The notes below the pieces were generated by a model. It saw only the letters and a list, made by a program, of their open reading frames with translations. It did no database searches and was not told where the DNA came from. From assembly GCA_040751755.1 (NCBI GenBank), contig JBFMHC010000010.1, positions 62,001-126,000 on the forward strand: a stretch of 64,000 bases of DNA, written 5' to 3'. The position numbers and the translations under genes are program-made. Shown piece after piece: positions 44,002-55,879 of this stretch (its first letter is position 1; each line of letters opens with the position of its first letter). The stretch comes from PFJX01 sp040751755. GTDB lineage: Bacteria > Pseudomonadota > Gammaproteobacteria > Burkholderiales > Thiobacillaceae.

Positions 44002-45794
44002 ACACCGTTCTCCGGCGACAGGTGCGCGCCCGCGTCGTCGCGTCCGGTCATGGCGCGCGCCCTGGCGAGGGCGCCGTCGAGGTCGAAGGCGGGCTCGAAG
44101 TCCAGGGCCTTGAGGCGGCGCTCGTAGGCGGGGCGGAAGCGCTTGATCGTGTCCAGCGTGGGGTTGCAGGCGGTGTGGCCGAGGCCGCAGTGCGCGCTGG
44201 TCTGCAGCACGTGGTCGAGCCGCTCGATCTCCGCCAGGTCGTGGTAGGTGCCGTGGCCGGCGGCGATCTTGTCCATGGTGTTCCTCAGCATCGCGGTGCC
44301 GACGCGGCAAGGGGTGCAGAAGCCGCAACTCTCGTGTGCGAAGAAGTGTGCGTAGTTGCGCGCCACCTCGAACATGTCGCGGCTCGCGTCGAACACCGTG
44401 AAGGCGCCGGCGCTGGCGAGGTCCTCGAAGGCAATGCGGCGGCCGAACTCCGCCTCGCCGATGCACACGCCCGAGGGGCCGCTGATCTGCACCGCCTGGG
44501 TGCGCCCGGCGCCGCAGTCAGCCAGCACCTGGGCCACCGTGACACCGAACGGGTATTCGTAGATGCCGGGGCGCGCGCAGTCGCCCGCCACCGAGAGCAG
44601 CTTGGTGCCGGCGGACTTGCCGGTGCCGACCGCCGCATACCACTCTCCGCCGTGCCGCGCCGCCAGGGCCGCGGCGCAGAAGGTCTCGACGTTGTTCACC
44701 ACGGTGGGGCGCTGCAGATAGCCGTGCGTGACCGGGAAGGGCGGGCGGTTGCGCGGGATGCCGCGCTTGCCCTCCAGCGATTCGATCAGCGCCGACTCCT
44801 CGCCGCACACGTAGGCGCCGGCGCCGAGGTGGATGGCGATGTCGAAGTCGAAGCCCGCCTCGCCGAGGATGCCGCGCCCCAGCAGGCCGGCGGCGCGGCG
44901 GCGCGCCAGCACCGCTTGCAGGGGTTCGAGCAGGAAGCGGTATTCGCCGCGCAGGTAGAGGAAGCCCTGGCGGGCGCCGACCGCGTGGGCGCACACCGTC
45001 ATGCCCTCGAACACCAGGTCGGCCTGCGTGGCGAGCAGCACGCGGTCCTTGAAGGTGCCCGGTTCACCCTCGTCGGCGTTGCACACCACGTAGCGCGGCG
45101 TGCCCTCCGCGTCGCGGCAGGCCTGCCACTTCACGGCGGTGGCGAAGCCCGCGCCGCCGCGCCCGCGCAGCCCGGAACGCCGCACCTCCTCGAGCGTCGC
45201 CGCCGCGCCGCGCGCGAGGCTGGCGCGCAGCGCCTCGCCCGGCGTGAGTCCATGGTCGAGCAGGCGGTCGCGGCGGCGGATGTTGTCCTCGATGGCGAAC
45301 AGCTCCGCCGGCCACGCATCGAGCGGCGTACGCGCGAGGATCAGCCCGGCGACGCGGACGATGCGCGCCGCGTCGAGGCGGGGGATGGCGCGGCCGTTCA
45401 CCAGCATGGCCGGACCCTGGTCGCACAGGCCGGTGCAGGAGGTGGAGTCGACGCTGACCAGGCCGTCCTCGGAGAGGTGGCCGCGCTCCAGCCAGAGCCT
45501 CTCGCACAGGCCGGCGAGCAGCCCCTGGCTGCCCTGCATGCGGTCGGTGATGTTGTCGGAGAAGAGGACGCGGTACTTGCCCTGCGGCACATCGGAGAGA
45601 AAGGCGTAGAAGCCCACCACCCCCATCACCCGCGCCAGCGGCAGGCCGAGCGCGTCCGCCACCTGTTGCGCGACCGCCGGCGTGATCGCGTGCTGGGCGG
45701 CCTGGATGTCGATCAGGACCTGCAGCAGCGAATCCGGCCGCGCGCCGTGGCGGTCGAGGCTACTGGCGATCGGGTTGTGCATGTCTGTGGGCAT
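43998..45794 (-). CDS. hoxF: NAD-reducing hydrogenase diaphorase large subunit HoxF
   Basis: A 598-residue NAD/FMN subunit of the diaphorase module. Residues about 20-150 are a HoxE/NuoE-like domain, in which I see the Cys pair SCTGLCDQGP but not the first Cys pair of NuoE. The NuoF-like part has the FMN/NAD motif GRGGAGFATAVKW, GAGAYVCGEESALIES and the [4Fe-4S] ligands ESCGFCTPCRVGT...CGLGHTACNP. The fused form and length match Cupriavidus-type HoxF, so no separate hoxE is expected. I use the ATG at 45794; a TTG at 45818 is possible. First gene of hoxFUYH-W; hyp genes are not in the window. Confidence 0.96.
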   Translation of the reverse strand: MPTDMHNPIASSLDRHGARPDSLLQVLIDIQAAQHAITPAVAQQVADALGLPLARVMGVVGFYAFLSDVPQGKYRVLFSDNITDRMQGSQGLLAGLCERLWLERGHLSEDGLVSVDSTSCTGLCDQGPAMLVNGRAIPRLDAARIVRVAGLILARTPLDAWPAELFAIEDNIRRRDRLLDHGLTPGEALRASLARGAAATLEEVRRSGLRGRGGAGFATAVKWQACRDAEGTPRYVVCNADEGEPGTFKDRVLLATQADLVFEGMTVCAHAVGARQGFLYLRGEYRFLLEPLQAVLARRRAAGLLGRGILGEAGFDFDIAIHLGAGAYVCGEESALIESLEGKRGIPRNRPPFPVTHGYLQRPTVVNNVETFCAAALAARHGGEWYAAVGTGKSAGTKLLSVAGDCARPGIYEYPFGVTVAQVLADCGAGRTQAVQISGPSGVCIGEAEFGRRIAFEDLASAGAFTVFDASRDMFEVARNYAHFFAHESCGFCTPCRVGTAMLRNTMDKIAAGHGTYHDLAEIERLDHVLQTSAHCGLGHTACNPTLDTIKRFRPAYERRLKALDFEPAFDLDGALARARAMTGRDDAGAHLSPENGV

Positions 45795-45827
45795 CGGCGC
45801 TCGCTTGCTGGCGGTCAACCAGCCCCT

Positions 45828-45857
45828 ACTCTAAGCGCCCCCCCATGCATCTGCCAA
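45828..45857 (-). promoter_or_regulatory. Candidate sigma70 promoter of the hox operon
   Basis: Minus strand: TTGGCA, an 18-bp spacer, TAGAGT, ending 34 bp before the hoxF ATG, in the 88-bp gap after priA. No sigma54 match was found here, although hox operons in some hosts use sigma54. Confidence 0.4.
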
Positions 45858-45882
45858 TGAACGTCGTGTGACAGCCGCGCGG

Positions 45883-48069
45883 TCACACGTCCAGCGGGTC
45901 GACATCCAGGCCCCAGCGCACCCCCTTGGCCGGCAGCGCGTGCAGGGCCGGCAGCCAGGCGTCGAGGAAGCGTTGCAGACTCGCGCGCGCCGGCGCCTGG
46001 GCGAGCAGCTGCATGCGGTGGCGGTTGGCCACCAGGCTCATCAGGGCCGGCACCGGATCGAACAGGCTGACGCCGCCGCCCAGGTCCATGCCCGTCGCCT
46101 GCGCGGCCTGCAGAAAGGCCTGCACGGCCGCCTCGTCGCGGCCCTCGGCGCGCAGCACCACCTGGCTGGCGTAGGGCGGAAAGTCCGCCTCGCGGCGTTC
46201 GCGCAGGGCCTGTTTCGCGTAGCCGGGGTAGTCGTGCGCCACCACCGCCTGGTAGAGCGGGTGGCGCGGGTAGGCGGTCTGGATCAGCACCTCGCCGGGG
46301 TGCTCGGCGCGCCCCGCCCGCCCGGCCACCTGCATGAGCTGGGCGAACAGGCGCTCGCCGGCGCGGAAGTCAGGCGACACCAGGGCCTGGTCGGCGCCGA
46401 TCACGCCCACCAGGGTGAGGTGCGGGAAGTCGTGTCCCTTGGCGACGATCTGCGTGCCCACCAGGATGTCCACCTCGCGCGCCGCCACCCGCTCGCGCAT
46501 GTCCGCGAAGGCGCCCTTGCGCGCCGCCGTGTCGCGGTCGATGCGCAGCAGGCGGGCCGTTGGAAACTGCTCCGCGAGGGCCTCCTCGACCCGCTGCGTG
46601 CCCTGCCCCGCCGGCCGCAGGTCGACGCTGCCGCAGTCCGGGCAGGCCTCGGGCGGCCGCGCCATGAGGCCGCAGTGGTGGCACATCAGGCGGTTGCCGG
46701 CGCGGCCGCGGTGCAGCACCAGGTGCGCGGAGCAGCGCGGGCAGGGGAAGACGTGGCCGCAGTCGTTGCACAGCAGGGTCGGCGCGTAGCCGCGCCGGTT
46801 GATGAACACCAGGCTCTGCTCGCCCTGCTCCAGGCGCTGCGCGAGACCGCGCAGCAGGGTCTGGGTCAGCCCCTGGCGCGGCCGGTCGGTGCGCGTGTCG
46901 ACCAGGCGCACCGCCGGCAGTTCGGCGCTGGCGCGCGCGCGCTGCCCGAGGGTGAGCAGGCGGTAGCGGCCCTCCTTGGCGTTGCGCCAGCTCTCCAGGG
47001 CCGGGGTGGCGGAGCCGAGGACGATCGGCACGTCGCGCTGTTTCGCCCGCCACACCGCGACGTCGCGCGCGGAATAGCGCATGCCCTCCATCTGCTTGAA
47101 TGCGCCGTCGTGTTCCTCGTCGACCACGATCAGGCCCAGGCGCGGCATCGGTGCGAACGCCGCGAGACGGGTGCCGAGGACGATGTCGGCCTTGCCCGCG
47201 AGGGCCGCGAGCCAGGCCGCGCGCCGCTCGCCCTCCGCCAGGCCGCTGTGCAGGCCGAGCAGGCGCCGGCCGGGAAAGCGGCGCGCGAAGCGCTCGGTGA
47301 GCTGCGGCGTGAGGTGGATCTCCGGCACCAGGATCAGCGCCTGCCGGCCCGCTGCCAGGACCTGTGCGACGCGGCGCAGGTAGACCTCGCTCTTGCCGCT
47401 GCCGGTCACGCCGTGCAGCAGCCAGGGCGCGAAGCCGTCCACGCTCTCCATGGCCCGCAGCGCCGCCGACTGCTCCGCCGTCAGTTCGGGGGGCGTCTCG
47501 CCGCACGTCTCCGCGTCGCTCGCGAGCGCCGCCTCGGCAAGCCAGCCCTGCCTGCGCCAGGTGCGCGCCAGCGCCTTTTCCGCATCGCTCAACGATGCCA
47601 GCGCCACGGCACCGTCGTGAAATCGTTGCGCGAGCGCGCGTTGCGCATGCGCGCGCGCGCCCAGGGCCGCCATGGCCTCGCGTCCGGCGTCGGTCAGCGC
47701 CAGGGCGGCGGGCGCCGCCTCGCGATGCACGCCCCGGCTGCGGCGCAGCGCGGGCGGCAACAGGGAGGCCAGGACCGCGCCGAGAGGGTGGCGGTAATAG
47801 CCGGCGGCGAAGCGCGCCAGTTCGATGAGATCCGCCGGCAGGGGCGGCGTCTCGCGGTCGATGGCCTGCAGCGGCTTGAGGCTCTCCGCCGGCATGTCGC
47901 TACGGTCCGTGAGGCCGAGCAGGACGCCGACCAGCAGCTGCCTGCCAAACGGCACGGTGACGCGGCGGCCGATGTCGTCTGGTCGCGCCTGCGGCGCCAG
48001 GTAGTCGAACAGGCGGTCCAGCGGGGCATCGAGGGCGACCTGGGCAATATTGGCGGATACGTCACGCAT
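45883..48069 (-). CDS. priA: Primosomal replication restart helicase PriA
   Basis: A 728-residue helicase that reloads the replisome at stalled forks. The N-terminal 3'-end-binding domain starts NIAQVALDAPLDRLFDYLAP; Walker A is GVTGSGKSEVYLR; Walker B DEEHDGAFKQ; GSATPALES and RAGRAEHPG are helicase motifs. Zinc ligands are in LLCNDCGHVFPCPRCSAHL, MCHHCG and CPDCGS. The ATG at 48069 follows GAGGTGGCG. It lies downstream of a 307-bp AT-rich gap carrying DnaA-box-like sites and upstream of hoxF. Confidence 0.97.
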   Translation of the reverse strand: MRDVSANIAQVALDAPLDRLFDYLAPQARPDDIGRRVTVPFGRQLLVGVLLGLTDRSDMPAESLKPLQAIDRETPPLPADLIELARFAAGYYRHPLGAVLASLLPPALRRSRGVHREAAPAALALTDAGREAMAALGARAHAQRALAQRFHDGAVALASLSDAEKALARTWRRQGWLAEAALASDAETCGETPPELTAEQSAALRAMESVDGFAPWLLHGVTGSGKSEVYLRRVAQVLAAGRQALILVPEIHLTPQLTERFARRFPGRRLLGLHSGLAEGERRAAWLAALAGKADIVLGTRLAAFAPMPRLGLIVVDEEHDGAFKQMEGMRYSARDVAVWRAKQRDVPIVLGSATPALESWRNAKEGRYRLLTLGQRARASAELPAVRLVDTRTDRPRQGLTQTLLRGLAQRLEQGEQSLVFINRRGYAPTLLCNDCGHVFPCPRCSAHLVLHRGRAGNRLMCHHCGLMARPPEACPDCGSVDLRPAGQGTQRVEEALAEQFPTARLLRIDRDTAARKGAFADMRERVAAREVDILVGTQIVAKGHDFPHLTLVGVIGADQALVSPDFRAGERLFAQLMQVAGRAGRAEHPGEVLIQTAYPRHPLYQAVVAHDYPGYAKQALRERREADFPPYASQVVLRAEGRDEAAVQAFLQAAQATGMDLGGGVSLFDPVPALMSLVANRHRMQLLAQAPARASLQRFLDAWLPALHALPAKGVRWGLDVDPLDV

Positions 48070-48174
48070 CACCGCCACCTCAACCGTTGCACGCCCGCCA
48101 CAACCGGCCGCCGAACTTAAAGTGAATTGCGAAGAGAGGGAACAAACCAGCGAGCCCCAAAGAGAGTTTTCGGG

Positions 48175-48375
48175 TTGTCCACGAAATCTGTGGATAACTG
48201 TGTGGAAAAGCCGTCACCGATCCGTAAAAAAGCCTGGAAATACCGGGGTTTAAGGCCTCGGCGTAAAAAATATGCACACACAATGTGCAATAAAAACAAT
48301 GGGTTATCAATCACCCCGGGGGGCGCGTGGCCTAACGGCACAAATAGGGCATGTCAAGCCCAAAAATGTGCATAA
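48175..48375. other. AT-rich gap with a cluster of DnaA-box-like sequences
   Basis: The dacB-priA gap (48070-48376) has no gene. It is the most AT-rich stretch nearby and contains three matches to TTWTNCACA on the minus strand: TTATCCACA (48189-48197), TTTTCCACA (48201-48209) and TTATGCACA (48367-48375). Near matches are TTGTCCACG (48175-48183, forming an inverted pair with the first) and ATATGCACA (48270-48278), the latter in an inverted pair TGCACA-N5-TGTGCA. The priA promoter must also be here. It could be an origin-like, DnaA-titrating or DnaA-regulated site; undecided. Confidence 0.6.
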
Positions 48376-48376
48376 G

Positions 48377-49851
48377 TTATTGCTGATTTACTGCTGATCC
48401 GGGCCCCGGCTGCACCATTTTGGTGTAGGAGAGGGCCCACGCCAACAAGGCCGCCTGCGCCTGTTCGACCCCGACGGCCCTGGGGTGATTGACCAGCAAC
48501 ACCAGCACCCGCCGCCGCCCATCCGGCCCCAGGACATAGCCTGCGAGGTTACGCGCCCCGTTCAGGCTGCCGGTCTTGAGCCAGGCGCGGCCGGCAGGGT
48601 CGACGCCGCCCTCGCCGTTGTTCCTGAAACGCCCCTTTTGCGTGCCCTCCAGGCCCACCGCCGGCAGGGAGGCGGCGAACTCGTAATAGACGGGCTGGCG
48701 CGCCGCCCAGGCCAGCAGTTCGGCGAGATCGGCGGCGGAGACCCGCTCGATGCGTGACAGGCCGGCACCGTTCTGGAGCACCAGCTTGGGCAGGCGCAGG
48801 CCCTTCTCCGCCAGCCAGGCGCGCAGCGCGCGCTCGCCCTTCTCCCAGCTCGCCGGCGCGCCGTAACGCGCCACGCCGAGGTCGAGGAACAACATCTTCG
48901 CCATGACGTTGTTGCTGTGTTTGTTCACCGCGCGCACCAGTTCGCCGAGCGGCGGCGAGTCGTAGGCCATGAGCAGGCCGGCGCCGGGCCCGGCCTCGCC
49001 TTCGCGCACCCGGCCGGCATGCACGCCGCCCAGCTCGCGCCAGAGCGTCGTGAACCAGGCGGCGGCATTGGCGGCGGGGGAGGCCAGATTGAGCGGCGCG
49101 ACACGTTCGCCGCAGGCCGCCGGGTAGCTCCCTTCGAGGACCAGGGCATCCGCGTCGAGGCGCATGCCGAACTGCTCGCCCAGCCCTTCACAGGGCGCAT
49201 CCGTGACCTGCAGGCGGTTGTCCAGGCGCGGCGCCGGCAGGGGCGGGTCGAGGCGCGCCGTCACCTGGCCGTCGCGCGCGCACAGGCGCAGGCTGCCGGT
49301 GTTGAAGTTCACCAGCAGCGGCGCGGGCTGGGCGTTGTAGGGGCGCAGTGGCGCCTGGTCGAAGGCGCCGGGATCGACGGCCTCGATGGCATACAGCCGG
49401 TTGTCGAGGACGACGTCGCCGCGAATCTCGCGGATGCCGCGCTGGCGCAGTTCGCGCAGCAGCAGCCAGAAGCGCTCCTGGGTCATGCCCGGGTCGCCGC
49501 CGCCTTGCAGCACCAGGTCGCCTTCGAGCACGCCGTCCCGGAGCGGACCATCGAGCCACACCAGGGTCTTGAAGGTATGCGCCGGCCCCAGGGTGTCGAG
49601 GGCGGCGAGGGTGGTGACGAGCTTCATCACCGAGGCGGGGTTGAGGGCACGCTCCTCGCCGTGCGCGAGCAGGGTGGTGCCGTCCAGCTCGCGCACCAGC
49701 ACGCCGACATGGGTGTCGGGGATGCCCGCCTGACGGAGGGCCTGCACAACGGGCTCGGGGAGCTGGGCGTGGGCGGGCGCGAATCCGCAGGCAACAGCGA
49801 AAAGGGCGGCCAGCGCCGCCCTGATCCCCCGGGAAGACCGGCGGCGGCGCC

Positions 49852-49855
<4 letters not shown>
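48377..49855 (-). CDS. dacB: D-alanyl-D-alanine carboxypeptidase/endopeptidase (PBP4 type)
   Basis: A 492-residue periplasmic S13 peptidase that trims and opens peptidoglycan cross-links. An Arg-rich start and Sec signal (cleavage after AHA, residue 30) lead into the serine motif SVMK (Ser75, Lys78); SNN (in KHSNNVMAK) and KTG (in LKTGSLNGA) complete the active site. A large insertion between the first two motifs is typical of PBP4. The start is a GTG whose codon overlaps the wbpP stop, so expression is tied to the nucleotide-sugar genes. Confidence 0.95.
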
Positions 49856-50883
<1,028 letters not shown>

Positions 50884-50938
50884 GCAGATTCCTAGCGAAG
50901 CGGCCCCGCCGGCGTCGCCGCCGGGCGGGGCGGGGAGA

Positions 50939-52222
<1,284 letters not shown>

Positions 52223-52321
52223 GACAACTCCCTATGTGACAAGGCAATGGAAAGCGGATGCATTCTACCGACGAAAGGCCCGTGGCATGATGGGGAGACT
52301 CGTGCGAAAAGGGAATCCGAC

Positions 52322-53099
52322 ATGCCCAGCCCATTCATCGCCCGGATGTTAACGGCCGCCTGCTGCGTTTTATTGAATCTGCCCGCGGCCCGCGCCGGCA
52401 TCGTCGAGCTGCTGCCCGACATCAAGCCCGCCATCGTCGGAGTGGGCAGCTTCCACCCCTTCGCGACTCCGCGCGGCAGGCTCCTGGGTACCGGCTTCGT
52501 CGTCGCCGACGGCAGGCACCTCATCACCAATGCCCACGTCATCCCCGCCCTCCTCGAAACCGACAAGGGCGAGCACCTGGCGGCATTCACCCGCGACGGT
52601 ATGGACGTCGGCACGCGCAAGCTGGAAGCGGTCGCCAGCGACAGCGAACACGATCTGGTCCTGCTCAAGTTCGACGGCCCCGCCCTCCCCGCCCTGCGTC
52701 TGACCCAAACCAAGGCCGTCAGGGAAGGCGAGACCTACTATTTCACCGGCTACCCCGTCGGCGCCGCACTCGGGCTCCACCCCGCCACCCACCGCGCCGG
52801 CCTCGCCGCCATCGCCCCCGTCTACAGCCCCCCCCGGCACGGCCAGGGCGCTCACCCCCAAACTGATCCGCCGCGCCGAGTCCCCATTCCTCATGTTCCA
52901 GCTCGACGCCGTCGCCCACCCCGGCAACAGCGGCAGCCCCCTGTATGACGGCGAGAGCGGCGAGGTCATTGGCGTGATCAACGCCGTGTTCGTGAAGGGT
53001 GCAAAGGAAAACGCCCTCAAGGACCCCACCGGCATCACCTACGCCATCCCCGCCCAATACGTGCGTGCCCTGCTGGAACGGGCTGGGTTGCGGTACTGA
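52322..53099 (+). pseudogene. Exported trypsin-like serine protease, frameshifted
   Basis: A Sec-signalled S1-type protease read in two frames. Frame one (from 52322, MPSPFIARMLTAACCVLL...) has GTGFVVADGRHLITNAHV with the catalytic His and SDSEHDLVLLKF with the Asp. Frame two has HPGNSGSPLYDGESGEVIGVINA with the Ser and ends at 53099. The break is at C8 (52828-52835); with seven C the frames join as SPPGTARALTPKLIRR and give about 258 residues with a complete triad. So it is intact except for one extra C, either a sequencing error or a genuine slippage mutation. As written, the product lacks the Ser. Confidence 0.85.
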
Positions 53100-53102
53100 G
53101 GG

Positions 53103-53516
53103 ATGTTTTCGCTGCCGTTGGTGGTGACGGTTGGTGATTCGCGCGTGCTACGTGGGGCTGTAGGCGCTCTGCATGCGCTGGCCATCGTCGCCGTGTGGCA
53201 AGCGGAATTGCCTGTGGGGGTACAGGAGGGCGGAACCCTCGCCCTCTTGATCAGCTGTTGGCTCTACAGCCGACCGCGCCCTCCTGTTACCCTGCGCTGC
53301 CACAAGGATGGGAGGGTAGAGATGCGCTCAGGTTCTGAATGGCTTGCGCTAGCGACGACCTCTGCCCCCATGGTTCTGCCTTGGCTGGCGGTGCTGCACT
53401 TTACCCATCTCGGCCAGCACACCTGTCTGGCGATTGCCGCGGACACTCTCAGCACGGATGATTTCCGCAGGCTACGGACATGGTTGCGATGGGTGCCTCA
53501 CATGCGCCTGGCCTGA
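53103..53516 (+). CDS. YgfX/CptA-like membrane protein
   Basis: A 137-residue protein with two hydrophobic N-terminal helices (about 17-32 and 44-56) followed by a beta-rich cytoplasmic part: VTLRCHKDGRVEMRSGSEWLAL, then TCLAIAADTLSTDDFRRLRTWLRW. This order (two spans, xDGRxxxxxxxW, LAADxLxxxxFRxLRxxLR) resembles E. coli YgfX/CptA, linked to succinate dehydrogenase assembly and reported as a toxin. No sdhE-like partner is adjacent. The ATG lies 3 bp after the protease stop. Confidence 0.65.
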   Translation: MFSLPLVVTVGDSRVLRGAVGALHALAIVAVWQAELPVGVQEGGTLALLISCWLYSRPRPPVTLRCHKDGRVEMRSGSEWLALATTSAPMVLPWLAVLHFTHLGQHTCLAIAADTLSTDDFRRLRTWLRWVPHMRLA

Positions 53517-53553
53517 GAAATCTGCGCCCGTGACACTCTAGAAAGACCTCCAC

Positions 53554-55788
53554 ATGCTTCTGCAAACCCTCAAGGCGTTGTTCGCAAGAACGCCGGAAGA
53601 CACGACCGAAACGACGCAGGCACGGGTTTTACGTTTGCTCCGGGAAAAACAACCGGAACAAGCTAAAGCAGCTTTGGCCCCATTGGTTGACAGAGAGGCC
53701 CCGGACCCCGACGTAATTGCCCTTATGGGGGAAGTCGAGTTCCACCTTCTTCACCACTCAGAAGCCGAACGTATGTTCTTGGAGGCATTGCGGTTAAGAC
53801 CTGGACTAGCCCCCGCTCATTACGGCCTATCCTTGATTTACTACGAAGCCAACCGCATCGAGGATGCTCTGATGCAGGCGCACTTCGCCAGGAACAAAGC
53901 ACCTGACGAGGCTCGCGTGCTAGCCCAGCTTGGACTGTGTTGCATAGCGGTACAGGACTACGGGCAGGCCCGGGACGTGTTAAGACAAGCCGTTTTAGTC
54001 GACCCCCAAAATGTCCCAGCACTCAACAACCTGGGCATTGCGCTGCATGCCATGCAACAGCCTAACGATGCCCTGTATTACTTTCAACGCGCACTCGCCG
54101 CCAACCCCGCTTATGGCCCCGCCCAGGAAAACCTGCGGACACTCTTTGGTATCGATTCTTTCGCTAGTCATTTCGACAGCGAAAGCAATGCAATCAAAAC
54201 AGAGATCGAGGGAGTGGAAACCGGCAAGGCTGAGGACCACAACGATCAGGATATCGCCATTACCGACAAGCTCGAGGCCGCTTTTGACGAAAGCCCAGAA
54301 GACGAGACGACAGCAACAACACTCATCAAGCATTACCTGAAAATTCTCAATTTGGAGGCCGCTCGTGACATCCTCCACATTGCTCTCGCCCACTCCCCAA
54401 AAAGTGTTGCCCTCTTAACCCAGGCAGGCAAAGTGGCCCACATGCTGGGGCAATACAAGGGAGCTCAAAGCAAGTTCGAGTTGGCCCTATCGCACGACCC
54501 TGATCATGTTCCCGCCCTGCTCGGCCTTGGTAAGGTCTTGCGAGACCGTGACCTCCACGAAGAGGCCATTGAGCCAATCGAAAAAGCCGTTCGTCTCCAA
54601 GAAACCCCTCATACACTGATTCAATTGGCCTTTTCCCTAGTAAATGCTTGTCGTTATGAAGAGGCCTTGACGACCTGCGCGCGAGTCGAGGAACTGAAAA
54701 ACGAGTACGCCCCCTTTCTCGCTTCTTCGCGGGCCGTGTGCCACCTCTATCAGGGAAATTTCGATGACGCCTTGCGCCATATCGAAGAGGCTCAACGTTC
54801 CGAGCCGCTCAACCCCAGCTTCACCATGTTCCGCGGCATGTTGAACCTGATGCACGAAAATTATATTGAAGGGTGGGAAGGTTATCGTTTTCGGGCGCTA
54901 GGCGAGGCTAAGCATGTGCGCCTCCTGCCTTACCCCTTGTGGCAAGGCGAGCCGTTGTACGGAAAGACTATTCTGGTCCTTGCCGAACAGGGACTGGGAG
55001 ATCAGGTAATGTTCGCATCCTGTCTTCCCGATCTACTGGCCCTCAACCCGGCTCAGGTTATATTGGAAGCACATCAGCGCGTGGAAAAGACGCTGGCCCG
55101 TTCTTTCCCCCAAGTCAAAGTATTTCCCAGTGGTCAACATGATTTCAACTGGCTGCCCGCTGAACTCAGCCCTGACTATTATGTCCCCCTCGGCGACCTC
55201 CCGCGCCACTTCCGGCTCGAAAAGTCGAGCTTCCCAAACCACCAGGGCTATCTCACTGCCTCCCTTGACCGCGTAACTTATTGGAAACAACGCCTCGCTG
55301 GATTGAATGACAAGCCCAAAATAGGTATCAGCTGGCGAGGAGGCCTCCAGCAGACACGGCGCACTATCCGTTCCATGCAGCTGAACCAAATGGGAACGCT
55401 CCTGGCCAACCCTCGTGTGCAATTCGTCAACCTTCAATATGGACCTGTCCAAGAGGAGCTCACTGACTTCAGCGCATCGCAGGGGATTGAAATTGTCAAT
55501 TGGCCTGAAGCCATTCTGGACCTCGATGAGTTCGCTGCCCTTATCTCCTCGCTCGACTTGGTTATCACCGTTTGCAATACGACCGTGCATTATTCCGGTG
55601 CCCTGGGACGAAACTGCTGGGTGATGGCCCCCTTCATCCCTGAGTGGCGCTATGGCCTGCACTCGGACCGCATGCGCTGGTACCCATCTGTCAGCATGTA
55701 TCGACAGCAGACCGCTGGCGACTGGGAACACGTACTCAGAAAAATCGCAGCATCTCTCGAACTCCAGTTCCCCATGGGTACCGAATGA
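53554..55788 (+). CDS. TPR-domain glycosyltransferase next to the pilin gene
   Basis: A 744-residue protein. Residues 1-410 are tetratricopeptide repeats in two blocks around an acidic spacer (ESNAIKTEIEG...ESPEDE, about 210-250). The C-terminal 300 residues look like a GT-B fold related to family 9/41 transferases: LVLAEQGLGDQVMFASCLPDL, KIGISWRGG, VNLQYGPVQEEL, and DLDEFAALISSLDLVITVCNTTVHYSGALGRN followed by WYPSVSMYRQ. The pattern fits TPR-fused protein glycosyltransferases. Base composition is clearly less GC-rich than the flanks, suggesting acquisition. The pilin follows at 92 bp, so pilin is a plausible acceptor; that is inferred. Confidence 0.85.
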   Translation: MLLQTLKALFARTPEDTTETTQARVLRLLREKQPEQAKAALAPLVDREAPDPDVIALMGEVEFHLLHHSEAERMFLEALRLRPGLAPAHYGLSLIYYEANRIEDALMQAHFARNKAPDEARVLAQLGLCCIAVQDYGQARDVLRQAVLVDPQNVPALNNLGIALHAMQQPNDALYYFQRALAANPAYGPAQENLRTLFGIDSFASHFDSESNAIKTEIEGVETGKAEDHNDQDIAITDKLEAAFDESPEDETTATTLIKHYLKILNLEAARDILHIALAHSPKSVALLTQAGKVAHMLGQYKGAQSKFELALSHDPDHVPALLGLGKVLRDRDLHEEAIEPIEKAVRLQETPHTLIQLAFSLVNACRYEEALTTCARVEELKNEYAPFLASSRAVCHLYQGNFDDALRHIEEAQRSEPLNPSFTMFRGMLNLMHENYIEGWEGYRFRALGEAKHVRLLPYPLWQGEPLYGKTILVLAEQGLGDQVMFASCLPDLLALNPAQVILEAHQRVEKTLARSFPQVKVFPSGQHDFNWLPAELSPDYYVPLGDLPRHFRLEKSSFPNHQGYLTASLDRVTYWKQRLAGLNDKPKIGISWRGGLQQTRRTIRSMQLNQMGTLLANPRVQFVNLQYGPVQEELTDFSASQGIEIVNWPEAILDLDEFAALISSLDLVITVCNTTVHYSGALGRNCWVMAPFIPEWRYGLHSDRMRWYPSVSMYRQQTAGDWEHVLRKIAASLELQFPMGTE

Positions 55789-55800
55789 ACACCCAGCAAC

Positions 55801-55816
55801 AGGCATGGCTATTGCT
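55801..55816 (+). promoter_or_regulatory. Sigma54 (-24/-12) promoter of the pilin gene
   Basis: AGGCATGGCTATTGCT against TGGCACG-N4-TTGCW: 10 of 12 consensus positions match, with exactly 10 bp between GG and GC. The predicted start near 55827 gives a 53-nt leader. Type IV pilin genes are commonly sigma54-dependent under PilS/PilR. Confidence 0.75.
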
Positions 55817-55879
55817 TATTAGGATTCATTGCGCCATGACTCGGTGCAATACATTGCCTTCACCATAGAGGAGTTAGAC

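Noticed and set aside
48080..48375. Small ORFs of 60-80 codons in the dacB-priA gap on both strands
   Set aside because: No ribosome site, no hydrophobic or domain pattern, and they overlap one another on both strands; the region is better explained as regulatory.
53103..53516. The YgfX-like gene as a toxin-antitoxin locus with its neighbour
   Set aside because: The neighbours are a broken protease and a large TPR protein, with no SdhE/YgfY-like or antitoxin-sized partner.
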